A stretch of 64,000 bases of DNA from Flavobacteriaceae bacterium (GCA_018657955.1 JABHWD010000029.1:41041-105040), one strand, 5' to 3'; counted from the stretch's first letter, positions 26,213 to 35,678 are shown. Made by a program: numbers and translations. Notes: a model not told the origin generated them from the letters alone.

Positions 26213-28027
26213 TTATATAAACTTCTTTTCTAGTTCCTCAAATGTAATTGTAAAATATATATTTTTATTAAAGGGAGACACAGTTGGCTCTTTACATGCA
26301 AAAAGGCTATTCATTATATATTCCTGTTCATCTTTTAATAGTTTTTTTCCATTTTTAATTGCCAAACTCTTTGACATTAATTTTGCAGTTAAATCAGACT
26401 GACTAAAATTTTTGTCAGGAATATCATCTTTTATATTATCTAATAAATCTTGTATATATAATTCTACTCTTGTTGAATCTAAAAATGTAGGGATTGCTTC
26501 AAACAATAAATCACTACTTGAAACCTTTTTAAAAATAAAACCTGACATTTTTAGTTGTTTTTTATAATTAATTAATATTTCAACCTCTTGAATTGCTAGG
26601 TTTACTTCCAATGGATGAAGTAATTTTTGTGGCTTAGATCCATCAATTGTTATAAACTTTAAGAATTTTTCATATAATACTCTTTGATGAGCTCTATTCT
26701 GATTTATGATTATAATGCCTGATTTAATTCTATTAACTAAATATTTATTATTTAATTGGTAAACTGAATTTGACTCAAAATTGTCATCATTACTGAAATC
26801 TAAAGTATTTACCCTGCTATCTTCTTCAATAGAGCCTAAGTTGTCACTAATACTTTTCCTTTTTTCATCTAATTCTGAATCTATATATATATTTCTAGAA
26901 GATTTAATATCATTATTATCAAAAGGATTATAATTCTTATTAATATCTACGTCAACCCCTTGGATTTCTTGTTTATTTCTATAGGAATAAGGTACTTCCA
27001 TAGTTTTATCATGATTAAAATCTAAAATTGGGGCAATGTTAAATTGGCCCAAGCTATGTTTAATAGAAGATCTTAAAATTGCATAAATTGAATGCTCATC
27101 ATCAAACTGAATCTCTGTTTTGGTTGGATGAATATTTATATCAATAGATTTTGGGTCTACTTCCAGAAATAAAAAATATGATGGATTATATTTTAGATCA
27201 ATTAATCCTTCAAACGCTGAATTTACAGAATGATTGAGATACGGACTCCTTATAAATCTATTATTAACAAAGAAAAATTGCTCACCTCTGGATTTCTTTG
27301 AATATTCAGGTTTAAATACAAATCCATTAATTTTTAAAATATCTGTTTCTTCATTTACAGGAACCAATTTTTCATTTGATCTTGATCCAAATATGTTTAC
27401 TATTCTCTTTCTCAGGTTACTTTTAGAAAGATTAAAAAATTCCAAATCATTGTTTTTAAAAATAAATTTAATCTCTGGATGAGCTATAGAAATTCTATGA
27501 AATTCATTAATTATGTGTTTTAATTCAACATTATCCGATTTTAAAAAATTTCTTCTTGCAGGAATATTATAAAATAAGTTCTTAACCATAATTGATGTCC
27601 CAATTTTAGAAACTATAGATTTATTCTCAACTATCTTATTTCCTTGAATTCTAATAATTTTTCCAAGATCGTTACTGGATTGTCTTGTTATTAATTCAAC
27701 ATGAGATACTGCTGCAATACTGGCCAAAGCCTCACCCCTAAATCCCTTAGATCGAATATTAAAAAGATCTTTTGCAGATTTTATTTTTGAAGTAGTATGC
27801 CGCTCAAAGCATATTGATGCATCACTTGAGCTCATGCCTATCCCATTATCAATTACCTGAATTAATATCTTACCAGAATTTTTGATAATCAATGTAATTT
27901 CAGTGGCATTTGCATCAATAGAATTTTCTAATAATTCTTTTACAACAGATGCTGGTCTTTGAACAACCTCTCCTGCAGCAATTTGATTAGCTACATTATC
28001 TGGTAATAAATGAATTATATCTTTCAT
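26213..28027 (-). CDS. mutL: DNA mismatch repair protein MutL
   Basis: Couples mismatch recognition by MutS to strand removal. It is 604 residues. The N-terminal GHKL ATPase is intact: NQIAAGEVVQRPASVVKELLENS, DNGIGM, KGFRGEALASIAA and the distal NIHPTKTEI. A variable linker (about 335-425) leads to the C-terminal dimerisation domain. The endonuclease motif DQHA(x)2E(x)4E of MutH-independent MutL is degraded to N442-Q-N444-R-A-H-Q448-RVLY-E453, and the C-terminal Cys/His metal site is reduced to ACKEPTVSPF. Nicking activity is therefore unlikely. It lies upstream of the two rhomboid genes. Confidence 0.95.
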   Translation of the reverse strand: MKDIIHLLPDNVANQIAAGEVVQRPASVVKELLENSIDANATEITLIIKNSGKILIQVIDNGIGMSSSDASICFERHTTSKIKSAKDLFNIRSKGFRGEALASIAAVSHVELITRQSSNDLGKIIRIQGNKIVENKSIVSKIGTSIMVKNLFYNIPARRNFLKSDNVELKHIINEFHRISIAHPEIKFIFKNNDLEFFNLSKSNLRKRIVNIFGSRSNEKLVPVNEETDILKINGFVFKPEYSKKSRGEQFFFVNNRFIRSPYLNHSVNSAFEGLIDLKYNPSYFLFLEVDPKSIDINIHPTKTEIQFDDEHSIYAILRSSIKHSLGQFNIAPILDFNHDKTMEVPYSYRNKQEIQGVDVDINKNYNPFDNNDIKSSRNIYIDSELDEKRKSISDNLGSIEEDSRVNTLDFSNDDNFESNSVYQLNNKYLVNRIKSGIIIINQNRAHQRVLYEKFLKFITIDGSKPQKLLHPLEVNLAIQEVEILINYKKQLKMSGFIFKKVSSSDLLFEAIPTFLDSTRVELYIQDLLDNIKDDIPDKNFSQSDLTAKLMSKSLAIKNGKKLLKDEQEYIMNSLFACKEPTVSPFNKNIYFTITFEELEKKFI

Positions 28028-28038
28028 TAATAAAATTT

Positions 28039-28314
28039 TTAAATCAAGAAAAGCAGTAAGAATAAAGCAATTAATATTATCAAGATAATAATCAATCTTT
28101 TTCTTACTGAATTGTCAGTTTCCTTCTCATAATCTTCAACTGCATTTCTAAATTTTTTTCTAAAACTATTATTATCTCCAACTGTAGTTCTATATTCATC
28201 AAATTGTGATTTAATTTTTTTAGGTTTTGCATGAGTCCCAACGTAACTTTTCTCCTCTGAGAACCTTCCTGAATGATTATATCGTTTATTTTTCCTTAAT
28301 TTAAATAGGCCCAT
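28039..28314 (-). CDS. Small basic tail-anchored membrane protein, unknown function
   Basis: A 91-residue protein with a very basic N-terminal half (KLRKNKRYNHSGRF, HAKPKKIKSQFDEYR) and one C-terminal membrane helix (about 72-91, IILIILIALFLLLFLI) reaching the last residue. This makes it a likely tail-anchored inner-membrane protein with its body in the cytoplasm. I recognise it as a conserved Flavobacteriia neighbour of ribH; relatives are sometimes labelled riboflavin synthase beta subunit, which the sequence does not support. It lies between ribH (79 bp upstream) and mutL (11 bp downstream). Confidence 0.75.
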   Translation of the reverse strand: MGLFKLRKNKRYNHSGRFSEEKSYVGTHAKPKKIKSQFDEYRTTVGDNNSFRKKFRNAVEDYEKETDNSVRKRLIIILIILIALFLLLFLI

Positions 28315-28393
28315 TCTATAATTGTGAATTTAAATAAATTTAGTAAATATCTTATTAAATATAAAAGCTATAAATAAGTTAAAAGAATAATTA

Positions 28394-28870
28394 TTATTTA
28401 ATGCATGCTATTTTAATTGCAGCTACTGCAGATTCAATCCCTTTATTTCCATGTTTACCTCCTGATCTATTAATAGATTGTTGAACATTATGATCAGTTA
28501 AAACACAAAATACTATAGGGATATTATTAATTATATTAAGTTGTGTTATTCCATTTGATACAGACTGACATATATAATTATAATGATCTGTTTCTCCTTT
28601 AATAATACAACCTATAGCTATTATAACATCTACATCACTGTTTTGCATTTTTTTGCAACCATAAATTAATTCAAAACTTCCAGGAACTTCAATTTTCTTG
28701 ATATTAACATTCTTAGCTCCATATTTAAGCAAAGTTTTATAGGCCCCATCATACAAATTATCTGTAATACTTTTATTCCAAGCAGAGACAACTAAACCAA
28801 ATTTTATTCCATGAACTTCTGATATAGCATCAGATTCTAAGTCAAAATTATTATTGATGTCTGTAGCCAT
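28394..28870 (-). CDS. ribH: 6,7-dimethyl-8-ribityllumazine synthase
   Basis: The penultimate step of riboflavin synthesis: joins the ribityl-aminouracil with the four-carbon butanone phosphate. It is 158 residues, the family length, and would form a cage-like oligomer. The substrate-site blocks VVSAWNKSI (about 27), EVPGSFEL (about 61) and IAIGCIIKGETDHYNYI are present, the last with the catalytic-type His96. The C-terminal NKGIESAVAAI matches the family. It begins 3 bp after the TPR gene. No FMN riboswitch is present upstream, and the other rib genes are elsewhere. Confidence 0.95.
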   Translation of the reverse strand: MATDINNNFDLESDAISEVHGIKFGLVVSAWNKSITDNLYDGAYKTLLKYGAKNVNIKKIEVPGSFELIYGCKKMQNSDVDVIIAIGCIIKGETDHYNYICQSVSNGITQLNIINNIPIVFCVLTDHNVQQSINRSGGKHGNKGIESAVAAIKIACIK

Positions 28871-28873
28871 TTT

Positions 28874-29638
28874 CTATTTTAATAAAGCTTTCGCCTTAGC
28901 TATAAATACATCAATGTTTTCAGCAGCAATGTTATTAGGAAAATCTAATTTAATTCTGGAGAAATAATTGTAGGCTTTTTTATTCTTATTTAATTCCATT
29001 GAAACATGAGCAGCTTTCAACAAATACATTGCGGTAGTATAATCATTTGTATTTATATCAATTGCTTTTTCATAATAATCAAGAGCATCTTCTAACTGAT
29101 CAAGCTGGATAAAACAATCACCAATAGACCCTTTTGCTAATGAAGATAATATTTGATCATCAGAATTAAATTGTGAAAGATATTTTATAGAATTTTTATA
29201 ATCCTTTAATTTTAAATAAGACATTCCTACATAATAATTTGATAGATTGGAGGCATTAGTTCCAGAATATTTGTCTATAATCTCTAAAAAGCCCATTTTT
29301 TTGCCAGTACCATTTATTGAAAGTCTGTATATAGAGTCATTATTTTCATCAAGAGCTTGTTCAAACAACCTCTGGGCTACAAACATGCTGTTCATGGAAT
29401 TAACTTCTTTAGGCTCCTTTATATATTTATAATATCCAAAATAGCCTAAAACTACTATTGCAATAAATCCTATAAGCCCAAATATATATTTCTGATTATC
29501 AGCTACCCATTTTTCAGTTTTAGATGCACCCTCATCTAGAGTATTAAAAACATTTGCTGTAGCAGACTTTTGACCTATATCCTCTATCTTATTAGAAAAA
29601 GGTTTCTTATTAAATCCTCTTTTTTTATAAGTTGCCAT
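28874..29638 (-). CDS. Membrane-anchored TPR protein (YfgM-like)
   Basis: A 254-residue protein with a cytoplasmic N-terminus of about 52 residues, one membrane helix (about 52-70, YIFGLIGFIAIVVLGYFGYY) and a periplasmic part of about 180 residues with three or four TPR units. Clear examples are SNYYVGMSYLKLKDYKNSIKYL and DCFIQLDQLEDALDYYEKAI. The layout resembles YfgM, a chaperone partner at the Sec translocon. It heads the minus-strand run to ribH and is divergent from recF across a gap of 128 bp. Partner unknown. Confidence 0.84.
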   Translation of the reverse strand: MATYKKRGFNKKPFSNKIEDIGQKSATANVFNTLDEGASKTEKWVADNQKYIFGLIGFIAIVVLGYFGYYKYIKEPKEVNSMNSMFVAQRLFEQALDENNDSIYRLSINGTGKKMGFLEIIDKYSGTNASNLSNYYVGMSYLKLKDYKNSIKYLSQFNSDDQILSSLAKGSIGDCFIQLDQLEDALDYYEKAIDINTNDYTTAMYLLKAAHVSMELNKNKKAYNYFSRIKLDFPNNIAAENIDVFIAKAKALLK

Positions 29639-29703
29639 AAATTTTAAATATTCAAGCGGTAAAAATAAAATTTTTATTCGTAATAAAAGGATAAATTATT
29701 TGT

Positions 29704-29711
29704 TATTTTTG
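29704..29711 (+). promoter_or_regulatory. Candidate -7 promoter element (TATTTTTG) for recF
   Basis: TATTTTTG lies 55 nt before the recF ATG in the longest intergenic gap of the window. A weak -33-like TTCG is at 29677-29680, some 23 nt upstream. The rest of the 128-bp gap is AT-rich with no other feature seen. Confidence 0.33.
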
Positions 29712-29766
29712 AATGGATAGGTCAAATATAACTACCATAAAATTTTATTGTTATTAATAAACTACT

Positions 29767-30843
29767 ATGTTATTAAAAACATTAACATTAATTAATTATA
29801 AAAACTTTGAAAACAAATCATTTGATTTTGATTCAAAAGTCAATTGTTTTGTTGGGTTAAATGGGGTAGGAAAATCTAATATTCTTGATGCTATTTATCA
29901 TTTATCTTATGGGAAAAGCTATTTTAATCCTATTCCTTCTCAGAATATAAGACATGGAGAAGAATATTTTATGATTAATGGAATGTATTCAATTAATGAA
30001 AAAGAAGAGAATATCATAATTTCATTAAAAAAAGGAGTAAAAAAAATAATTAAAAGGAATAATAAACTATACAAAAAATTTAGTGATCATATAGGTTTAA
30101 TTCCATTAGTAATTGTTTCTCCAACAGATAGAAACTTAATTATTGAAGGAAGTGATACTAGAAGAAAATTTATTGACAGTATAATATCACAAGTAAATAA
30201 GGATTATCTAAAAGACATAATAATATATAACAAAATTCTAGCTCAAAGAAATTCACTATTAAAATATTTTGCTAAAAATAATACATTTGAGTCAAATACA
30301 ATTGATGTTTATGATATTCAATTAAGTAGTATGTCTAAAAGAATATACGAATCAAGGACTAGTTTCATGAATGATTTTGTGCCTGTTTTCAAAAATAGAT
30401 ATAAAACAATATCAGAAAATAATGAAGAAGTTGATATCGTTTATAAAAGTGATCTCAATGATAGTAACCTTATAGACTTATTAAAAAATTCTATTGAAAA
30501 GGATCTTATCTTGCAATACACTTCTAAAGGAGTACACAAAGATGATTTGGTGTTTTTAAAAAATGATTTTTCAATAAAAAAATTTGGCAGTCAAGGGCAG
30601 CAAAAATCTTTTCTAATTGCCTTAAAACTAGCTCAATTTGATTTTCTTGAAAAACAAAACACTAGTCCAATATTATTGTTAGATGATATCTTTGATAAAT
30701 TAGATGATAATAGAGTAAAACAGATTGTAAACCTAGTAAATGAAGATAAGTTTAAACAAATATTTATCTCAGATACTAATAAGAAAAGGACTGAAAATGC
30801 AATTAAAAGCGTAAATAAATCTTATAAAATTTTTGAACTGTGA
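29767..30843 (+). CDS. recF: DNA replication and repair protein RecF
   Basis: An SMC-like ATPase that helps load RecA at gaps in single-stranded DNA; 358 residues. Walker [15 protein letters not shown] is at about 30, the family segment [19 protein letters not shown] at about 119-137, the ABC signature [10 protein letters not shown] at about 276 and Walker [13 protein letters not shown] at about 302. Its stop overlaps the GTG start of the lipoprotein gene by 4 nt. The run recF, lipoprotein, DUF721 protein is a standard Flavobacteriia order. Confidence 0.94.
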   Translation: MLLKTLTLINYKNFENKSFDFDSKVNCFVGLNGVGKSNILDAIYHLSYGKSYFNPIPSQNIRHGEEYFMINGMYSINEKEENIIISLKKGVKKIIKRNNKLYKKFSDHIGLIPLVIVSPTDRNLIIEGSDTRRKFIDSIISQVNKDYLKDIIIYNKILAQRNSLLKYFAKNNTFESNTIDVYDIQLSSMSKRIYESRTSFMNDFVPVFKNRYKTISENNEEVDIVYKSDLNDSNLIDLLKNSIEKDLILQYTSKGVHKDDLVFLKNDFSIKKFGSQGQQKSFLIALKLAQFDFLEKQNTSPILLLDDIFDKLDDNRVKQIVNLVNEDKFKQIFISDTNKKRTENAIKSVNKSYKIFEL

Positions 30844-31262
30844 GAAAAATTAACTCATTTATAATTTTACTTATTATTTTATGCTCTTGCTCGGGTGATA
30901 ATAATATTGAAATTTTAAATGGATACTGGGAAATTCAATCTGTAACAAAGGAAGGTAAATTAATGAAAAAGTATTCTTTTAGTAATACAGTTGATTTTTT
31001 TTACATAAAAGATCTAGAAGGTTATAGAAAAAAAGTTACTCCTAGATCTGATGGAAGATTTATGGTGACTCTTCATCAAGCTAATCTTAATGTAACAAAA
31101 GAAAATGGAGAATTTATTTTAAGATATTTAAATAAAAGTAAAACATACTTTGAAAAAATAAAAAAAATTGATTCACAACAACTAATTATTTTAGATAATG
31201 AAGGTTATATTTATAAATACAACCGTTATATACCCATAGAAATAAATAAAGATGGAAAATAG
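30840..31262 (+). CDS. Lipocalin-like lipoprotein
   Basis: A 140-residue secreted lipoprotein of the lipocalin-like family. It uses a GTG start that overlaps the recF stop; the next ATG would remove the signal sequence. The signal peptide [11 protein letters not shown] ends in a lipobox with Cys17 as the likely lipidated residue. The mature part opens with [19 protein letters not shown], the usual start of the Bacteroidota lipocalin-like domain, and contains alternating beta strands. Ligand unknown. Its last 11 nt overlap the DUF721 gene, so all three genes from recF are translationally coupled. Confidence 0.8.
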   Translation: MRKINSFIILLIILCSCSGDNNIEILNGYWEIQSVTKEGKLMKKYSFSNTVDFFYIKDLEGYRKKVTPRSDGRFMVTLHQANLNVTKENGEFILRYLNKSKTYFEKIKKIDSQQLIILDNEGYIYKYNRYIPIEINKDGK

Positions 31263-31536
31263 CTTAAAAATTGATAGCTTAATTAAATTCTTTATTAAAG
31301 AAAATAATCTAGAAAATGGATTAGAAACTGTAGAGGTAAAAGATTTGTGGTATAAACTAATGAAAAATGGTGTTGCTAATTATACTACGGATATAAATCT
31401 AAAAAATGGAACACTTTATATTAAGTTAAAATCTTCGGTTCTTAGAGAAGAATTAAGTTATGGGAAAGAAAAAATTGTGAAACTTTTAAATGAAAAATTA
31501 AAAAAGGATCTTATAAAGAAAATTGTATTAAGATAA
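31252..31536 (+). CDS. DUF721 (DciA-like) protein
   Basis: A 94-residue basic protein of the DUF721 family. The conserved core is present: the start of the domain near IDSLIKFFIKENNLENGL, the helix VEVKDLWYKLMKNGVANYT and the strand-helix LYIKLKSSVLREELSYGKEKIVKLLNEKL. DUF721 proteins with this fold include DciA, the helicase loader of bacteria lacking DnaC/DnaI. Many bacteria keep them near recF or gyrB, which is the case here. A role in helicase loading is inferred from family and context. It is convergent with ndk, 15 bp away. Confidence 0.82.
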   Translation: MENSLKIDSLIKFFIKENNLENGLETVEVKDLWYKLMKNGVANYTTDINLKNGTLYIKLKSSVLREELSYGKEKIVKLLNEKLKKDLIKKIVLR

Positions 31537-31551
31537 ATTCCTGCTAAATTA

Positions 31552-31971
31552 CTAAAACATTTCTTCCTCAGAAAAATGAAATCTAGATTCAATTAGTACA
31601 TTTTCATTACTATCACTTCCATGAATAGCATTTTCACTAATAGAAGTTGCAAATAATTTTCTAATTGTACCATCAGTAGCAGTAGCGGGATCAGTAGATC
31701 CTATAAGTAATCTAAATTCTTCTACAGCATCTTCCTTCTCTAATACTGCAGCTACAATTGGACCTCTGGTCATGTATGAAACTAATTCATTAAAAAATGG
31801 ACGTTCTCTATGAATAGAGTAAAAATTTCTTGCAGCTTCATTACTCATTTGAGTTAATTTCATTGCTACAATTCTAAAACCAGCTGAATTTATTTTTTCA
31901 AGTATTACGCCTATGTTACCCTTTTCAACTGAATCAGGTTTTAACATTGTAAAAGTTCTATTTGTTGTCAT
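31552..31971 (-). CDS. ndk: Nucleoside-diphosphate kinase
   Basis: Balances NTP and dNTP pools by phosphate transfer through a phospho-histidine. It is 139 residues, the family length. The start [16 protein letters not shown] is typical and the active site is NAIHGSDS with H117. The metal and base-binding residues in [10 protein letters not shown] and GSTDPATA are present. It is a single minus-strand gene between the recF run and nrnA. Confidence 0.97.
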   Translation of the reverse strand: MTTNRTFTMLKPDSVEKGNIGVILEKINSAGFRIVAMKLTQMSNEAARNFYSIHRERPFFNELVSYMTRGPIVAAVLEKEDAVEEFRLLIGSTDPATATDGTIRKLFATSISENAIHGSDSNENVLIESRFHFSEEEMF

Positions 31972-31985
31972 CTATTTTTTGAGTG

Positions 31986-31993
31986 CAAAAGTA
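31986..31993 (-). promoter_or_regulatory. Candidate -7 promoter element (TACTTTTG) for ndk
   Basis: Minus-strand TACTTTTG with the extended form TTACTTTTGCA, 14 nt before the ndk start. It is the best match in the window to the flavobacterial extended -7 region. Confidence 0.4.
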
Positions 31994-32062
31994 ACACTTT
32001 TTACTAAATAGTAAATAAAATAAAAATCACCTTTATTGTATTATGTCGTATATTCGCAAATT

Positions 32063-33073
32063 ATGACACAAAAAGATATTCAAGAAATAAAAGGAATCTT
32101 ATCAGAGCCAAAAAAAATAGTTATTGTACACCACAAAAATGCAGATGGTGATGCTATTGGGTCTTCAATGGCTCTAAACACCTATTTAAATATATGTGGA
32201 CATAAATCAAGTGTTATTAGTCCAAATAAATTTCCTGATTTCTTAAAATGGCTTGATAATGATAATGAAATTGTCATATTTAACAATTCAGATCATGAAA
32301 TAAATCTTATAAATGATTCTGATATAATATTTACTCTTGATTTTAATAGTTTGGAGAGATGTGGAGATATGAAAGATTTAATCAGTAAATCTAAAGCTAT
32401 AAAAATACTTATTGACCATCACGAAAACCCAAAGAACTATGCTGACTACCTATATTCTGATACAAAAATTAGTTCTACCTGTGAAATGATATACCATTTC
32501 ATTGGAAAATTAGGTAATAATGCTAAAATAAATTCATCTATTGCAGAAGCTATATATACAGGTATAATGACTGATACAGGTTCTTTTAAATTTTCATCTA
32601 CATCAAGTATAACACACAAAGTAATTTCAGATCTATTGGACAAAGGGGCTGACAAATCTAAAATTCATAACGAAATATATGATAATAATAGAATTGAAAA
32701 GATTAAGCTATTGAGTTTTGCATTAAATAAGATTGAAATTATACCTGATTATAATACAGCTTTTATCACATTATCTAACAGTGAGCTAAATAATTTCAAT
32801 TTTAGGAAAGGTGATACAGAAGGAATTGTAAATTATGGTCTGTCAATAAAAAAAATAAAGTTTGCTTCAATATTTATTGAAGATAAAAAAGAGAACATAA
32901 TCAAAATTTCTTTTAGATCTAAAGGAGATTTTGATGTAAATAAGTTTTCTAGAGATAACTTTAATGGTGGTGGACATAAGAATGCTTCAGGAGGAATTAG
33001 CAAGGACTCCTTGTCGTCAACAATTGTTAATTTTAAAAATGCATTAAAAAAATATAAATCTGAACTAAATTAA
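32063..33073 (+). CDS. nrnA: DHH-family bifunctional oligoribonuclease/PAP phosphatase
   Basis: Degrades short RNA oligomers to mononucleotides and dephosphorylates pAp. I use the ATG at 32063 (MTQKDIQEIKG), not the TTG at 32036, giving 336 residues, close to NrnA. Metal-binding motifs are in order: HHKNADGDAIGSS (about 26), TLDFNSLER (about 94), the DHH motif LIDHHENP (about 122), and the DHHA1 C-terminal motif FNGGGHKNASGG (about 300). It lies 5 bp before the prolyl isomerase gene, as in other Flavobacteriia. Confidence 0.92.
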   Translation: MTQKDIQEIKGILSEPKKIVIVHHKNADGDAIGSSMALNTYLNICGHKSSVISPNKFPDFLKWLDNDNEIVIFNNSDHEINLINDSDIIFTLDFNSLERCGDMKDLISKSKAIKILIDHHENPKNYADYLYSDTKISSTCEMIYHFIGKLGNNAKINSSIAEAIYTGIMTDTGSFKFSSTSSITHKVISDLLDKGADKSKIHNEIYDNNRIEKIKLLSFALNKIEIIPDYNTAFITLSNSELNNFNFRKGDTEGIVNYGLSIKKIKFASIFIEDKKENIIKISFRSKGDFDVNKFSRDNFNGGGHKNASGGISKDSLSSTIVNFKNALKKYKSELN

Positions 33074-33078
33074 TTAAA

Positions 33079-34218
33079 ATGAAAACTAGATTATCAATAT
33101 TAATTTTTCTATTGTTAAACATCCTTTTTGTCTCATGTCAAGATAAGCATACAGATCTTGAAGATGGATTGTTTGCAGAGTTTAAAACAACTCATGGAAC
33201 TATGGTTGCTGAATTATACTATGAAAAAACACCTATTACTGTTGCAAACTTTGTAGCATTATCTGAAGGTAATCATCCAGACGTTCAAGAAGTTTTTAAA
33301 GGGAAACCTTATTATAATGGGATGATCTTCCATAGAGTTATGGATAAATTTATGATTCAAGGTGGTGACCCATTACAAAACGGGAAAGGTAGTCCTGGAT
33401 ATCAATTTATTGATGAGATTACAAATTTAAAACACGATAAACCTGGAGTTCTTTCCATGGCAAATGGTGGTCCAGCAACAAATGGAAGCCAGTTTTTTAT
33501 AACAGAAGCTCCTGCCCCATGGCTTGATGGCCTACATACAGTTTTTGGTCAATTAGTAAAGGGAATAGAAATTCAAGACTCGATATCTAACGTAAAAACT
33601 GGAATTGGAAACAGACCTATTACTGATGTTGTAATAAATGAGTTAAATATTATAAGAAAAGGTGAAACAGCTCAATTATTTGATGCTCCTAAAACCTGGG
33701 GCAAGAAAAATGAAATTGAAAAGGAATTAAGATTGAAGGAAGAAATAAAAATGAAGGAAGAAATAAGAAAATTAGACTCTTTAGCGAAGATAGATCTTAT
33801 AAAATTAGAAGACTATAATAAGAGATCAAAAAAGACTAAATCAGGAGTAAAAATACACATAATAAAACGCGGTAAAGGGATAAAACCAAAAGACGGAAAT
33901 TTCGTGAAACTATATGCTGACGGTTATTTAACAAACGGTATCTTATTTTGGTCTAATAATAGAAAAATTAATGAAAGACATGGGAAATATGATGTAGAAA
34001 AAGAAAGTAAAGGATTTTATGATCCTATAAGTATGGAGCTAAGCCCTGATATGCAATTAATTCCAGGATTTAAAGAAGCCATTTATACTATGAATGTTGG
34101 GGATATAATTTACTGCTATATTCCGTCTAATTTGGCTTATGGTAATGAATCTAAAGGACTAATCAAACCTAATTCTGATTTAAGTTTTATAATTAAAATG
34201 GTAAATGCTGAGAATTAA
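33079..34218 (+). CDS. Lipoprotein with cyclophilin and FKBP prolyl isomerase domains
   Basis: An envelope folding factor with two unrelated prolyl isomerase domains. The lipoprotein signal peptide ends in FVSC with Cys20 lipidated. A cyclophilin domain follows (about 30-195), with FHRVMDKFMIQGGDP, GVLSMANGGPATNGSQFFI and WLDGLHTVFGQ. The linker at about 215-245 is a charged helix (EIEKELRLKEEIKMKEEIRK). An FKBP-like domain ends the protein (about 270-379), with FKEAIYTMNVGD and IPSNLAYGNES. Relatives appear near gliding-motility genes, and single-domain GldI is an FKBP. The total of 379 residues fits the fused form. The 3' end overlaps convergent pepD by 4 nt. Confidence 0.9.
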   Translation: MKTRLSILIFLLLNILFVSCQDKHTDLEDGLFAEFKTTHGTMVAELYYEKTPITVANFVALSEGNHPDVQEVFKGKPYYNGMIFHRVMDKFMIQGGDPLQNGKGSPGYQFIDEITNLKHDKPGVLSMANGGPATNGSQFFITEAPAPWLDGLHTVFGQLVKGIEIQDSISNVKTGIGNRPITDVVINELNIIRKGETAQLFDAPKTWGKKNEIEKELRLKEEIKMKEEIRKLDSLAKIDLIKLEDYNKRSKKTKSGVKIHIIKRGKGIKPKDGNFVKLYADGYLTNGILFWSNNRKINERHGKYDVEKESKGFYDPISMELSPDMQLIPGFKEAIYTMNVGDIIYCYIPSNLAYGNESKGLIKPNSDLSFIIKMVNAEN

Positions 34219-35678
34219 TCTCTTTTTGGAATATTTTTCAATATTTCAATGAGAAAACTCCAAAATTTCTTAGTTGATGAAATGGATGCTTTTTCATCAG
34301 GTGAATGAGCTCCAAGAATTGTAGGTCCAAAACTAATCATCTCCATATTAGGATAATGTGAACCTATTATTCCGCATTCTAATCCTGCATGAATTACATT
34401 CACCTTAGGAGATTCGTTATTTATTTCTTTATAACAATTAACAGCAACAGACAATATACTTGAATTTACATTTGGCTCCCAACCTGGATATCCTCCAGAT
34501 AATTCAACTTTAAAACCTTGATTTTTAAAAACATCACTAATCAAACTGGATAATTCATTTTTTGAATTCTCAACTGAAGATCTAGTTAAACACTTTATTG
34601 AAATAGATCCATCTTTTAATACAATATTTGCAAGATTATTTGAGGTTTCTACTAAATCATCTATTGTCTTACTCATTAAAAATACCCCATTTGGACAAGC
34701 ATCTAAACATTCTATAAGTTTTTGATGATCATCTTTGGAAAGCACTTTAAATTCTCCTTTAGCATCAAATAAACTAATATTAAAATTTGGATCTAAATTC
34801 TTGTAATTTATTTTTTCTGAATTGAAAAAACTAGTTATTTCTTTGTCTATTTCAGAATAATCATCAGTTTGAATCTGAATGATTAAAAAACTCTCTCTAG
34901 GAATTGCATTTCTAAGGTTTCCTCCTACAAACTCACTAATTCTAGTATTATATTTAGAATTAAGTTGTTTTAATAATGAAATTAAAATTTTGTTTGAATT
35001 TCCAAGTCCCTTGTGAATTTCTGCTCCAGAATGACCACCAGTTAGGCCATTAACCAAAATTTTTATAAAAGTACTTTCTGGATTATTATATTCAGTTGAA
35101 TACGTTTTTTTAATAGTTATATCAACCCCTCCAGCACAACCAATACAAATCTCGTCATCTTCTTCTGTATCTAAATTCAATAAAATCTCTCCTTTTAATA
35201 CATCCTCACCAAGATTCAATGCACCAGTCATTCCTGTTTCTTCATCAATAGTAAATAGGGCTTCTATTTCAGGGTGAGATATATCCGTACTTTGTAAAAT
35301 ACTCATTATTGAAGCAACACCAAGTCCATTGTCAGCTCCAAGTGTAGTTCCTTTAGCCTTTACCCAATCTCCTTCAATGTGCATATTTATGCCAGAACTC
35401 TCAAAGTCAAACTCTACATCATTATTTTTTTCATGAACCATGTCTACATGGGACTGTAAAACAATTGTCTTACAATCTTTCATGTCTTCTGTAGAGGGTT
35501 TATTAATTATTAGATTTCCTATGCTATCCTGGAAGCAATTTAGATTTAATTTTTCAGCAAATTGAATTAAAAAATCAATAACCTTTTCTTCTCTTTTAGA
35601 CGGTCTAGGAACAGAATTTAAATCTGTAAAATTATTCCACAAACTACTAGGTTCAATAACTCGAATTTCATTATTCAT
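34215..35678 (-). CDS. pepD: Cytosol non-specific dipeptidase (aminoacyl-histidine dipeptidase)
   Basis: An M20 zinc dipeptidase that splits dipeptides, including Xaa-His. The ATG at 35678 (MNNEIRVIEPSSLW) is preferred over a TTG at 35699; it gives 487 residues against 485 for E. coli PepD. The metal-site motifs are clear: LQSHVDMVHE (about 80), KGTTLGADNGLGVAS (about 112), TIDEETGMTGALNL (about 145), and LDTEEDDEICIGCAGG (about 170). HAGLECGIIG is near the C-terminus. It stands alone, divergent from the DUF3810 gene. Confidence 0.94.
   Translation of the reverse strand: MNNEIRVIEPSSLWNNFTDLNSVPRPSKREEKVIDFLIQFAEKLNLNCFQDSIGNLIINKPSTEDMKDCKTIVLQSHVDMVHEKNNDVEFDFESSGINMHIEGDWVKAKGTTLGADNGLGVASIMSILQSTDISHPEIEALFTIDEETGMTGALNLGEDVLKGEILLNLDTEEDDEICIGCAGGVDITIKKTYSTEYNNPESTFIKILVNGLTGGHSGAEIHKGLGNSNKILISLLKQLNSKYNTRISEFVGGNLRNAIPRESFLIIQIQTDDYSEIDKEITSFFNSEKINYKNLDPNFNISLFDAKGEFKVLSKDDHQKLIECLDACPNGVFLMSKTIDDLVETSNNLANIVLKDGSISIKCLTRSSVENSKNELSSLISDVFKNQGFKVELSGGYPGWEPNVNSSILSVAVNCYKEINNESPKVNVIHAGLECGIIGSHYPNMEMISFGPTILGAHSPDEKASISSTKKFWSFLIEILKNIPKRD

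Noticed and set aside
28315..28393. Gap after ribH searched for an FMN riboswitch or extra gene
   Set aside because: Only 79 bp of AT-rich sequence with no conserved riboswitch helices and no open frame.
29639..29766. Longest intergenic gap searched for tRNA, small RNA or riboswitch
   Set aside because: It is AT-rich with no cloverleaf or stable hairpin; only a possible -7 box for recF was found.
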